Source: Rhyacophila brunnea
Lineage: Eukaryota > Arthropoda > Insecta > Trichoptera > Rhyacophilidae
Assembly (NCBI GenBank): GCA_022495005.1
Contig: JAGYXB010001046.1
Coordinates: 62,001-126,000 of the forward strand
DNA: 64,000 nt
Direction of reading: 5' to 3'
Under the pieces are notes generated by a model. That model searched no databases and was not told the origin of the DNA. It saw only the letters and a program-made list of their open reading frames with translations. This document shows positions 34,151-44,244 of this stretch, one piece after another. Both the position numbers and the translations under genes were made by a program. Every line of letters starts with the position of its first letter. The stretch's first letter is position 1.

Positions 34151-34979
34151 CATCTTGAGGGTAATTTTGTTATAGTGTAATTCTTATGTTGTGTAGGTAC
34201 GTCTTGAATTTAGTTGAAGTACTTGAAGTTATGTCCACAATGTCTTGTTTCTTAAAGAAATATAAATAAGCATAAAATTATATAAGTAATTATAAGTATT
34301 TACCTACCTACCTATTTATAATAATTTACAATTAAAATTTTAAACAATGTCTGTCACCTTTATAAAAATAAGTAGCCTGTGGAAGAAAATATAACTATAA
34401 TTAATACCTATCAGTTAAATAGTGTGTTTAATTACTGCCACTTATTAAAATTATGACATATTGAAATGGACTCTTAAAATAATAATTATAAAAACAATAA
34501 ATAGTAAAATACTATTGCAAATTACATTAATGCACCTCCAATAATAGACTGGGATAGCCCTACTTTTAGCTAATAATTGAGTGGGTGTTTAATACCTTGT
34601 TTTGGATGACAGTAAGTTAGGTATAAGGCAAAAATAAAAATTATTAAATTAAAGAATGGAAACCATACCTAACCTAACCTAGCAAATAATGCAGTATAAT
34701 CGGCTGTTTTCAAAATTTCTTTGTTTTGGCTTCCTGTAAACTGACGAGAACCAACCAATGTTTTAGAATAATATGGATGTAACAGTGAAAAAATATTATA
34801 CCTATTTTCCCCAAACGATACCGTCGGATTTCTTTTTATTTTCCCCAGAGAGCATAGACAATTTTTTTTAATCGAAGTCCTGATATCTATGGTAGAAACC
34901 AAAGTATATTTGCCAGTGAAACACGTTAGCCTGAGGTCGTAAAGCTATTGACAGATTTTAATATCAAATACCGCATAAA
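34151..34979 (+). other. upstream region and 5' UTR of gene B
   Basis: AT-rich. The segmental duplication starts near 34535. A short (CCTAA)3 run lies at about 34668-34681 and has a counterpart at 47384-47402 ahead of gene C. A related dispersed repeat recurs near 60990-61140. The bases just before the ATG (GCATAAAATGG) give a good start context. No sure TATA box was found. Confidence 0.45.
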
Positions 34980-35144
34980 ATGGAAGAAGAAACCGGTGAA
35001 TTATCACATGACGAAACGGCGGAGGTAATCAGCGACGGTGCATACCTATCGATTGACGTAAATCACTTCAACAGCAAGGGTCGATTTGACGTGTCAGTCA
35101 AACAGGAAAACATCGAAGACAACGATAGTATCCACATAAAAGAG
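34980..35144 (+). CDS. gene B, exon 1: start of the zinc-finger protein
   Basis: Begins MEEETGELSHDETAEVISDG and ends IHIKE at donor GAG|GTAAGT; 55 codons, phase 0. It is strongly acidic with one SUMO-consensus site, VKQE at residues 40-43, inside the shared motif GRFDVSVKQENI. The whole exon is conserved with only five base changes in gene C and with the same length in gene A. This fixes the true N-terminus about 3.8 kb upstream of the finger exon. Confidence 0.83.
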
Positions 35145-36213
35145 GTAAGTAGATTTCTAATTTGTTTAGGTGAGTGTATTCAAAATTCTGTTTCAAATGC
35201 GCAGTAACTAAGCACGACTACTCTACAAAGTGAACAACAAATTGAAGACAATGTTGTTTCAATATCGGACGGAACAAACACTATGTAATTATACAGAGCA
35301 TTTTCATTCAATTTTACGAAATAAGTATTGCAAAAGTAATCACGGCTGTTGTCTGTTTCGCAATGGCCACACTGCACGCTTCGCCCCTCGCTACATGATT
35401 ATTAGTCACCTCGTGAGTCAAACGTGTTGGTTATTATTATTGTGTCACCTAGTGATTTTGCAAGGTGGCAGATGTTTCTTCAGGATGACAAACGTCAAAC
35501 ACAGTATATTTTGAGGTTATAAATAATGACGCATGGGATGAACAATTGACAGTAGGTACGCACGCAACAAGTTCGAATTTGAGATTTTCGAAATTTTAAA
35601 TATAAATTCTCTGTGAGAAGTAGCTTTCTGGTTAGTTTTGAGAGTGACAATATAGTTGTTGACTTGAACTCTCCCAAATGTCAAATGAAGTTGTACTTAA
35701 GCACTTAGCGTGCAATGTGGCAGTGTGAGTTTAGTAGGCAAGCATAGCACCTACGTATGTGGCCGAAGCCTTAGTAAAATAATCTGCTGTTGATTAACAC
35801 AGTGCATCGTATTAACCATCATCAGTTGTGTAGGTAATAAGACTTTGATTTAAGAGACGCTTTTAGTGTTTTAGTGTCGTTATCTATAGGCGAATGTCGG
35901 AGACGGTCGTTGCGAGTTCGCTCCATACATATTTCAATCTGCGAGTATTTACGCCACACGGCAAGGTTGAATTGCTTGAGCTTAGACTAAGGCCATCCTC
36001 TCACGCAGAAACTAAAATCCGACAAACTGGTTGCTGATGGAATTCATAAACTGGCCAGTGACATGCTTCGCACACCGATCTACTGAAACCTAATAATCTT
36101 ATAACCTCAAATTGTCAAACCCATTGTCTTTCCTACTTCATCATTAGCCTTTTCCGTAATATCTTTACGGGAATATACTGGCAGCCTGTAATTATACAGG
36201 CAGGAGTATTAAT

Positions 36214-36464
36214 CGTCTCTGTTCTGGCAGAACACACTAACTGGAAAATACTAGTTTTGAGTAATTTGACTTTGAAGTTATTAAAATGTTTGAAATAATG
36301 GTCTATCTTGTGAGTTTATTAAGTAAACGTAAAAAGGATGACTTTCAAATAAAGACTGTTTATTTATGAAGAAGGTTTCCAGACGGTAAAGTTTGAAATA
36401 AGGAACATTTTGGTCACTAATTTTTTCGAATTAATGTTTTCTGCCAGAACAGTGACGAATTTTG
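36214..36464. mobile_element. TTAA-flanked MITE (piggyBac-like)
   Basis: 251 bp between TTAA at 36210-36213 and TTAA at 36465-36468. Inverted ends read TCGTCTCTGTTCTGGCAGAA and, from the right, TCGTCACTGTTCTGGCAGAA, the right copy lying six bases in from its TTAA. The corresponding site in gene C (about 49093) has no insertion, so it arrived after the duplication or was lost there. No coding capacity. Confidence 0.6.
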
Positions 36465-36802
36465 TTAACATCTGCCACATGCTGTAAATTAATAATCGGT
36501 TCGCCCATCTCTAAATTTTGGCGTCTTGACTTGCTTGTGTATTTCAGTTCAGTGGTACCAACTTTGGTAAGAAAATATGATTTTCGAATACGAACATCGA
36601 ATTTACTGATATTGGTACTACTGTTTAATGGGTGACTGGAAACTGGGAGACTAGCATGTCGCGTCTCCTCGGTTTCAGTTGCGGAGATTTTGAAACTGAG
36701 AGATTCCAGTCTTGCTGCCAGCGAGCCGCAATTGGAATACATTAGCTGGATACTGAAGTTTATGTAACACATAATTTGTTTTTTCACACGAAAAAAAACG
36801 CA

Positions 36803-36880
36803 CTTGATTGGATTCGAACCACCGATTGTTCGTGTTATCAGCTGAACGTACTACCTTCACGCCACAGTACGATACTGCAA
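36803..36880 (-). mobile_element. tRNA-like SINE head
   Basis: On the minus strand, an A-box-like TGGCGTGAAGGTAG and a perfect B box GGTTCGAATCC (36810-36820) are spaced as in a tRNA. The acceptor ends do not pair and the T stem has mismatches, so this is not a working tRNA gene. The same unit lies at 52930-53007 in the duplicate. Confidence 0.55.
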
Positions 36881-37909
36881 TCGTGATCTATTACACAGTA
36901 TAATAATATTATGGTTTAGAAATGTTTCGTTGCCTAGGCAGCGAATCTATTATTGTCGGCCATTAGCAAATCCTTACCTAAACAAACTATTAAACGTCAC
37001 AGTGACAGTTGGTACTTTGAAAATAAAAACAACGATAAATAATTATATAATTTAGTAATGCTAGTTAAAATTTATAGAAATTACCAACGGTGCTTCAATA
37101 AAAGGCCCGTTTTCTTACGTCTGTAATTAAACAAGATAATTAAGAACTAGTTGAAGAATCTAGGTTATTACAAGTTTTGTTTTTGTTTTGTTACGCCAAA
37201 GAAGTATAACTTCTAACGTGCGTACATAAGTACATACACCGATTTCTTTTAATCGTGAGACATTGAAATTAATTATATTTCGAGTCCTACTGATGATTAA
37301 GTTATTTTTATGGTTCTCTTTTAATTCTCTATGTTGTCTATTATTTTTGTTGATTTTTTTATTTCTATAATAAAAGAATGTTTATATAAAACACTAATTT
37401 TGATAAAATTTTATATGAAAAGGTGCATTTTTGTTTTTATTATTAAAACTCTGAAGCCACATCTGCTAGTTTGTTCATCAATTCTCAATCTATATGGCCG
37501 CGACTGCAAAAATCCACAATATAATTTAAAAAAAATATATGTATATATTTAAGAACTGAAGTAGGATAAAGTACACAAAATTATTATATCATGGTACAAT
37601 TTTCTGCAGTCTACTGCAATTAAATAAATTGTAGTTAATTATTTTACATTCAAACTCAAATTACTCAAGATCATGTTATTTGCAGTTACGACCCTATAGA
37701 TCACAATGTGCGATATGTTTACAAAAAGGCAGATTGAAGTACGCAATGTCCTGCAGTTAGCTGGAATGTCTTTCGGTGAGTATACATACACTTGCCAAAT
37801 GCAGTCGTACATTGGTGGCCACTGAAAGCAGAGGATACAGCTGTGGCAGGTCTTATCCAGATATGGATTGACTGTTACTTAATATTATTAATCATGTTGT
37901 TATTTTCAG

Positions 37910-38062
37910 GAGTGTGAAGACAACCTGATCAATATAAAGTCAGAGAATGATAATGAGGATGTCATCATCAAACAAGAATTTGTTGTCGATGCAATTCGCC
38001 AAAACAATAATGAGAATCCTCAACCCGGCTCCTCCGATCGACAACACAGCCCAGTAGACCAG
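37910..38062 (+). CDS. gene B, exon 2: acidic SUMO-motif linker
   Basis: 51 codons, ECEDNLINIKSENDNED to SPVDQ, between TTTTCAG|GAG and CAG|GTACGT, phase 0 on both sides. It carries SUMO-consensus sites IKSE (protein residues 64-67) and IKQE (75-78). Length and splice sites equal those of genes A and C. No folded domain. Confidence 0.8.
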
Positions 38063-38732
38063 GTACGTTCGTTAACAGGTTTACTAATAACACAAATTTT
38101 AAACATTTTTTGGTATTAAACTTTATATGGTCACCGCAGTTGTTTGAAGTTGAAATAATCCAGATATATCAAATCGCACCACCTTGGCGGAGGCCAATAA
38201 TTGTCAGGTCCATTTTTCGAAATCAACTGAAGCAATCGTTTATAATCGGTTCGCGAAAGAAAATAAATGACAATCGTGTCGTACCCACCTCAACTCCACA
38301 AAAACTTGGTGGAGCTAGTAGTAGTAATTATGAATGACAGTGATAATGGAAAACCGTGCAGTTATAGGAATTCTATAAAAGAAGCGAGGTTAAAATGCTC
38401 CCACGACCTTTTTGAAAAACGTGAAAACAAGAAAAATATATTAAAAAAATAAAAGATATGCTTCGTCTACAAACAAGGTGAAAGGTAGAATCTCTCATTG
38501 TAATATTTAAACCTTTTATAATAGAATTCTTAAAAACTACTTTTACGTTTTTTCTCAATTAAAAACTGCTCGGCACGTCAGACAGTCGAAAGATTATATT
38601 TGTAAAATTTTGGCACGCGTGCCTTCGTAAAAAGGTTCACCAACACCGTGTCTAGGTATAATATTTCTACCTCGATCTCATACTTATAATGAACTGTTAT
38701 TTAAAAATCTCATAATTTATTAATACTTTTAG
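38063..38732 (+). other. gene B intron 2
   Basis: 670-bp intron with GTACGT donor and CTTTTAG acceptor. A frame of 61-75 codons crosses it in other phases but is not conserved without changes in gene C. Nothing else is recognised. Confidence 0.65.
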
Positions 38733-40454
38733 ATTATCGCTAGAAGCACTGTAGCTGCCAATGCTACGAGCCTCATGTCGTCCTGGGACGTGACTGAAGC
38801 ACAAGCGTCTAGCGAAGACCTACACATTGAGGAACAAGACATTAAGCAAGAACTCAAGGATTATAAAGAAAAGTTCAAAGATGTCGCCTGTCGCATCAGT
38901 AAACGTGATATTTTTCAATCGAATAATATGGTAAACACAGAACTATTAGTGGCTGTTATACAACTGGAAAAAAAAACGTTACATAAAGAAAATTTTGTGT
39001 GCAGTATCTGTTTTGATTTTTTTTCATTGTTCGACCTAATGTTGCTTCACAGAACGATACACGAAACCACAATTGCGAAAACGATTGATTCCGTTGCAAG
39101 GTTGGTTAAATGTGACGATGGACATTTTTCAAGATTTCGTCCTGGTCACATCGTGAAATCACTCAAAATGGCTGATTCTGGCGAAAAGCCATTTAACTGT
39201 GATAAATGCAATTACTCATGCAGACAGCCTGGGGGCATGAAATCACAAAACATGACTTATTCTGGTAAAAAACCATTTAAATGTGATAAGTGCCAATACT
39301 CATGCAAACGTTCAAGTGACTTGAAAAAACACAAAGTGACTCATTCTGTTGAGAAGCCATTTAACTGTGATAGATGCAATTACTCATGCACGACGTTAGG
39401 TACCATGAAAACACATAAAATGACTCATTCGGGCGTAAAGCCATTTATATGTGACACATGCAATTACTCATGCAAACAATCAGGTAACATGAAAAAACAC
39501 AAAATGACTCATTCTGGTGAAAAACCATTTAAATGTGATAAATGCAAATATTCATGCAAACGATCAGATGTCATGAAAAAACATAAAATGACTCATTCTG
39601 GTGAAAAACCATATAAGTGTGATAAATGCAAATATTCATGCAAACGATCAGATGTCATGAAAACACATAAAATGACTCATTCTGGTGATAAACCATTTAA
39701 ATGTGATAAGTGCAATTACTCATGCACGACGTCTGGTTGCATGAAATCACATAAAATGACTCATTCGGGCGGAACGCCATTTAAATGTAATATATGCGAT
39801 TACGCATGCAGACAGTCAGGTACCATGAAAACACATAAAATGACTCATTCTGGTGATAAACGATTTAAATGTGATAAGTGCAATTACTCATGCACGACGT
39901 CAGGTATCATGAAAACACACAAAATGACCGATTCGGGCGGAACGCCATTTAAATGTAATATATGCGATTACGCATGCAGACAGTCAGGTACCATGAAAAC
40001 ACATAAAATGACTCATTCTGGTGATAAACGATTTAAATGTGATAAGTGCAATTACTCATGCACGACGTCAGGTAGCATGAAAACACATAAAATGAATCAT
40101 TCTGGTGAAAAGCCATTTAACTGCGATAAATGCAATTACTCATGCACGACGTCAGGTAGCATGAAAACACACAAAATGACTCATTCTGGTGAAAAGCCAT
40201 TTAACTGTGATAAATGCAATTACTCATGCAGACAGTCAATTAACATGAAAAAACACAAAATGACTCATTCTGGTGAAATGCCATTTAACTGTGATATATG
40301 TAATTACTCATGTAAACAATCTGGTCACTTGAAAACACACAAAATGACTCATTCTAGTGAAAAGCCATTTAAATGTGACACATGCACTTACTCATGCACG
40401 ACGTCTGGTAGCATGAAAAGACACAAACTGACTCATTCTGGTGAAAAGTCATAA
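38733..40454 (+). CDS. gene B, exon 3: poly-C2H2 zinc-finger protein
   Basis: Starts IIARSTVAANATSL, 14 codons before the first ATG, after acceptor TTTTAG. Full predicted protein is about 679 residues. After an acidic linker with IKQE (about residues 143-146) comes a divergent finger (FVCSICFDFF...H-x3-H), a spacer, then 15 tandem fingers of the form FKCDKCNYSCTTSGSMKTHKMTH. Each has Cys where most fingers have the core Phe and usually Met for the core Leu. The first lacks both histidines; the ninth ends in Asp. Fingers 8-9 and 10-11 are a 168-bp tandem duplication. The protein ends GEKS-stop as in gene A. Probably a nuclear sequence-specific repressor; target unknown. Confidence 0.85.
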   Translation: MIARSTVAANATSLMSSWDVTEAQASSEDLHIEEQDIKQELKDYKEKFKDVACRISKRDIFQSNNMVNTELLVAVIQLEKKTLHKENFVCSICFDFFSLFDLMLLHRTIHETTIAKTIDSVARLVKCDDGHFSRFRPGHIVKSLKMADSGEKPFNCDKCNYSCRQPGGMKSQNMTYSGKKPFKCDKCQYSCKRSSDLKKHKVTHSVEKPFNCDRCNYSCTTLGTMKTHKMTHSGVKPFICDTCNYSCKQSGNMKKHKMTHSGEKPFKCDKCKYSCKRSDVMKKHKMTHSGEKPYKCDKCKYSCKRSDVMKTHKMTHSGDKPFKCDKCNYSCTTSGCMKSHKMTHSGGTPFKCNICDYACRQSGTMKTHKMTHSGDKRFKCDKCNYSCTTSGIMKTHKMTDSGGTPFKCNICDYACRQSGTMKTHKMTHSGDKRFKCDKCNYSCTTSGSMKTHKMNHSGEKPFNCDKCNYSCTTSGSMKTHKMTHSGEKPFNCDKCNYSCRQSINMKKHKMTHSGEMPFNCDICNYSCKQSGHLKTHKMTHSSEKPFKCDTCTYSCTTSGSMKRHKLTHSGEKS

Positions 40455-40920
40455 TGTGATAAATGTAATTACTCGTGCATAACGTCCAGTAGCATGAAAA
40501 TACACAAAAAGACTCATTTTGGTGATAAGTTTTTTAAATGTGATTTATCTAATATTTACTCATGCATTTGATCTGGTAGCATGAAATGGTATAAAAAGAC
40601 TCATTCTGGTGAAAAGCCATTTAAATCTTATATTTATGTAATTACTCATGCTCAACGTGTCATAATATCGCAAAAATTGACCCATTCTGTTGAAAGGTCA
40701 TTTTAATGAGATGAGTGTAGTTACGCATCCACAAGGCTTGGTAGCATGAAAATGCATAAAAGGACTAATTCTAGTGAAAAGTCATTTTCATAATTTTTAT
40801 GATAAAAGCAATTACCCATGCATATATTTTATTAAGATGAAATTACATGAAAGGACCCATTCCGGTGAAAAGCCAATTCGTGTAAATGCTTATACGCATG
40901 CAAATTGATTGTAACAACAC
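40455..40920 (+). pseudogene. decayed fingers after the gene B stop
   Basis: At least four further finger-like units follow the stop, with phrases such as TGTGATAAATGTAATTACTC and GGTGAAAAGCCATTTAAA, but with stops and indels. The same fossils follow gene C (56834-57120). They may be part of the 3' UTR. Confidence 0.65.
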
Positions 40921-40923
40921 AAA

Positions 40924-40929
40924 AATAAA
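40924..40929 (+). terminator. possible polyadenylation signal of gene B
   Basis: AATAAA about 470 bases after the stop. The equivalent in gene C is degraded. Weak by itself. Confidence 0.3.
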
Positions 40930-42007
40930 AGACACTGGCTTTGCTTTTCAGTGAACTGTAAACTGTGCAGGAATGATTCGGATGCTGGGAAGAGGGGAGG
41001 GTATGTTTAGGATGCCAGTTACTGACATTTTATGCTATTGAGGTTGGCTCCATGGCCTGGTTGTCAATCCTGGTCGTAATATCAGTCTCATTCGGTATTG
41101 TTCATTGGGTCATCCGGTGCGTGAACTTGACGTTTTAGTTTAGGTAAGTGTTTATATGCGCACGGTAAATGAATGACTGACCGTTATTTGTCGCGCCAGG
41201 CAAGAGTCAAATTGTCAGGTGGGTAGAAATTTATCCGTTGTATTAGGGCCATCCTAATTGGCGTATTCAGACAAGGTCATTTTAATGTGAAATAATTACT
41301 CATGCATAACTTCTGGTAGCATATTTTACTACTTATTTATTTTTAAAAAATCCCGCATTTTTTGGACATAATTTCAATATAATATATAATACCAATAAAG
41401 GCGTTGGCTACCCGTTCACTAATTAGCTAGGATAAAGTATCTGTAGTAAAGACATTGAAATAATGGTCAGTCAAGAAGGGATCGAACGTGCGTACGTCAT
41501 TTTTGTCATCAACCGATAACGTAAACAATTATTATTTTTGTAGCCCATTCTCATAATATTATGTAATCGTATATAATATTATTTTAAACCATACAATAAT
41601 AATTATTGCCTCTGTGCTAAATACAGTTTTTTGAATACTTCAAACCCACTTGCTCTAAGAAATCTCGTTTGATCTTTGTTGTATTTTAATAAGTTAGGTC
41701 TTAGTGACATAAATTGAATTGCTTATGTTACTGTTAGCTAGTTCATAGCTTGGTTTGGGCGATCCGACAATATTGTGCACACTTTTTCATTTTATTTATT
41801 CGTTTTCGTTGAATTGGAAATACATATCACACACGTTGTTTGTTATTTTTTTTAATTTTTATGCCCAGCCCAAAGCAAACTATAATCGATAAAATATTAT
41901 TCTATGTATGAAATATCTTATTTTTTGTATGATCAAATGGTATAATTTTATAGATAGATGAGTATTTTTTAACAAAGTATATTCTGTTATGGTTTGGTTT
42001 CGCAGGG
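40930..42007. other. 3' flank of gene B, no gene seen
   Basis: Conserved with gene C 3' flank. Contains the dispersed repeat related to 6060-6265 at about 40985-41165. The gene C counterpart has an extra SINE (57998-58168). No coding sequence seen. Confidence 0.5.
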
Positions 42008-42225
42008 TTTAAAATAGACTTCAAATAGACTCCGAATGAACTGACTCCGAAGAATGCCGAAAACCCGTTTCTTATATGGGCTTCCTGTGTCACAGAGTGT
42101 AAATACGATGTCATAGCTGTCATACAATATGTATGTATAATATGTCGGAATGGCTTAGATATGATCATAGACACTAAATCGCTCTTAGCATATGTGCCCG
42201 ATCGGCATATAGTCTATTTGTACCT
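42008..42225. mobile_element. Harbinger-like MITE
   Basis: The right end, read inward, is AGGTACAAATAGACTATATG next to TTA, matching the left end of the 22-kb Harbinger remnant. The following bases (GTGTCTATGATCATATCTA) match its subterminal region. The left end is abbreviated. It is missing from the duplicate at about 58460. Confidence 0.65.
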
Positions 42226-42386
42226 TAATAACATGCGAATTTGTCAGAGAAGCCCATCTTATTATTAGGTACATATATTTTATGGTCAAACATCGATTTC
42301 TTTAAAAATATAATATATGTGTGCAAGCTTCGTATTTTTGCGCTAGGTGCCTTTTTATTCTTCTTTCTATTCTGTACACAAGATTG

Positions 42387-42478
42387 CTATCGAGGGTAGT
42401 TTTTCATTTTATATCGTATATTATATTATTATATAATTGTTACTACGATACAAACAAATTAAAAACTACCCTCAATAG
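42387..42478. repeat. foldback element near the small reading frame
   Basis: Arms CTATCGAGGGTAGTTTTTCA and their near-exact reverse complement (TAAAAACTACCCTCAATAG) surround a short AT-rich loop. The duplicate at 58815-59049 has the same arms but a longer centre with its own hairpin. Confidence 0.62.
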
Positions 42479-42588
42479 TTGCCGATAGCGGCCGATATCA
42501 GTCGTGTGTATAAAATAGATGCACTGCTAGGTAAAGACCTCTCCTCAACTGAATCGTAATACGTGTGACGTCACGAAATTCAAAAAAA

Positions 42589-42774
42589 ATGTACAACTTT
42601 CATCGTATTTTCGTTTATGGCTGTAAATTTTTGGTGTTATTTAATGTTCTATGCATGCTCCTCTTAATTATTAAGAGTTTGCCTTGTTATGGTAATAAAA
42701 GTAATGTCCAAAGAGATTGGAATTGGTTGTGTCTAAGTAAAATGTCAGCCGACGGAAGTTTTTGTTTTGAATAA
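42589..42774 (+). CDS. 61-codon frame with a membrane-like segment (copy 1)
   Basis: MYNFHRIFVYGCKFLVLF, then a hydrophobic run ending LLLIIKSLPC, then a short polar tail ending SADGSFCFE. A TATA-like TATAAAAT lies upstream (about 42509) and AATAAA overlaps and follows the stop. The frame is intact in both duplicates (59110-59295), but of eight base differences seven change the amino acid, so purifying selection is not supported. Function unknown; it may be a small membrane or secreted peptide, or chance. Confidence 0.3.
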   Translation: MYNFHRIFVYGCKFLVLFNVLCMLLLIIKSLPCYGNKSNVQRDWNWLCLSKMSADGSFCFE

Positions 42775-43165
42775 AATAACCCAACATTTCTAGCCGTTTG
42801 ACATACCTGCTGAATATGACAATAGCTTGGTTAATAACTGTATTTAGTAACAATATGGATTATATTTTATGTATAAATAAAGAAAATCGGAAACTTATTT
42901 GGTTTTAATCGTTTTTATTCACACTATCCCATTAATAATTAGTAGTACCTGTTCGCACAAGGAAACTCATTATTGTAAACCATATAGTTATTGCCATCTC
43001 CCGTCAGTTCGAAGAAGATGCATTCTATTTCTTCGCTCGATATGCTGGTTGCTGGTCATCGTCTGTTATTTGGACTTGGGAGTGAACAAATCAATAAATA
43101 CCTCGGAATGGTCTAAAACGGCGATTTTTATTTGACTTTTACTATTTATTACATTTTTACGTTCA

Positions 43166-44029
43166 TTGTTTGTAATAATCTATTCAACTATTCATTCTAC
43201 TTCAACTACTCATAATTATTGTGACCCTTGACCTGATAGGTAGTGACACCTACCTGTTATCACCAGGCTTTTCTTGGTGTTTATAAATATTTTATAAAAG
43301 CGGGTCGAGCCGTTAGCCTGATGTCTATAAACGATTAAATAAAACACCTGATCTGATTCCCTGCTCAACTACGTAAATGTGTTATCCTTAGGTAAAGTCC
43401 TTCGCCCGGTGTGTAAAAGTAAAGAACAAAGATCCAGAAAAGGGTAGGTAACAATAAAGTAGACGAGATGACGAATGCAAATAAATAATCGAAAAACGTA
43501 GCGGATTTGTTTTATATAAAATAAGCGCTAGTAATAAAAAATAAAATGTTTAGTCATTAGTTTTATGAATGAATTAATTACTAAATATGTACGTAGTACT
43601 AATAAATTATGTAAGGAATGGACGATCGTGCTGCGTGGTTGAGATGACGTATGCCTTGAGGAAATTAGCATTAAGAAAATACTGTAATTTATAATAATTA
43701 TAATATGCAATGTATAGCATAATTACCGAAGAAAGTAATTAAGTATATTAAATAGTAATAACTTCATTTTATAAATTCAGTGTTCAGGTGGCAAAACTTG
43801 ATATGTGCACTTTTGTTAATTGTGCAGGAGAGCTGTTTTAAATTTTGAGATTGTTTGAATCTTTCTGGTGAATATGTCTTTTGTAAATAATATAATGAAA
43901 CGATGTATTCGAAATTGGTTTTAGATATAGAATAAGTATTTCAAAGTTTTGATTTTTCACGTTTGGTAGAAAAAAAGATTTTCCATGTTACTATTTTTTG
44001 CCATCTTATGTTCCAATATGATGTTATTA
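43166..44029. other. unique spacer, no gene seen
   Basis: AT-rich sequence after the first duplicated segment. No protein family, RNA gene or clear repeat recognised. Confidence 0.45.
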
Positions 44030-44160
44030 TACGAGACACTGTAAGTCCCAAAGACTACGATGGGCGGGACATGTGGAGTTAGAGCACCAAGGATCATGAC
44101 AAAGTGGCTACCCCATGGAAGAGACCCAGAGGCCGTCCAAGAAGTTCCATGAAATAATAT
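44030..44160 (+). pseudogene. LINE 3' fragment (RLRWAGHV type)
   Basis: The plus strand reads RLRWAGHV and, after frame changes, a GRPRSS-like basic stretch. This is the usual C-terminal signature of RTE-like or related non-LTR reverse transcriptases. Only about 40 codons remain. Confidence 0.45.
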
Positions 44161-44244
44161 GAATACAATATTAGGTATGCTCCTACAGGTAGGTAGATAT
44201 ACTAATATAAAGAAACGATTAAATCATTATTTATATTTTTTAAA

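Larger units (their letters stand above)
35145..37909 (+). other. gene B intron 1
   Basis: GTAAGT donor and TTTTCAG acceptor. It contains a segment shared with gene A intron 1 (36000-36160), a TTAA-flanked MITE (36214-36464) and a tRNA-like SINE head (36803-36880). The rest is AT-rich and largely shared with gene C intron 1. Confidence 0.72.
34535..43165 (+). repeat. segmental duplication, copy 1 (gene B)
   Basis: Homologous, in the same order and orientation, to 47258-59700. It spans the upstream region, all three exons, both introns, the 3' fossils, the foldback and the small 61-codon frame. The size difference (8.6 against 12.4 kb) is mostly due to insertions in copy 2. Copy 1 has its own insertions at 36214-36464 and 42008-42225. 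Confidence 0.85.

Noticed and set aside
36803..36880. A functional tRNA gene on the minus strand
   Set aside because: The A and B boxes are good but the acceptor arms do not pair and the T stem is mismatched; the same unit is copied in the duplicate intron.
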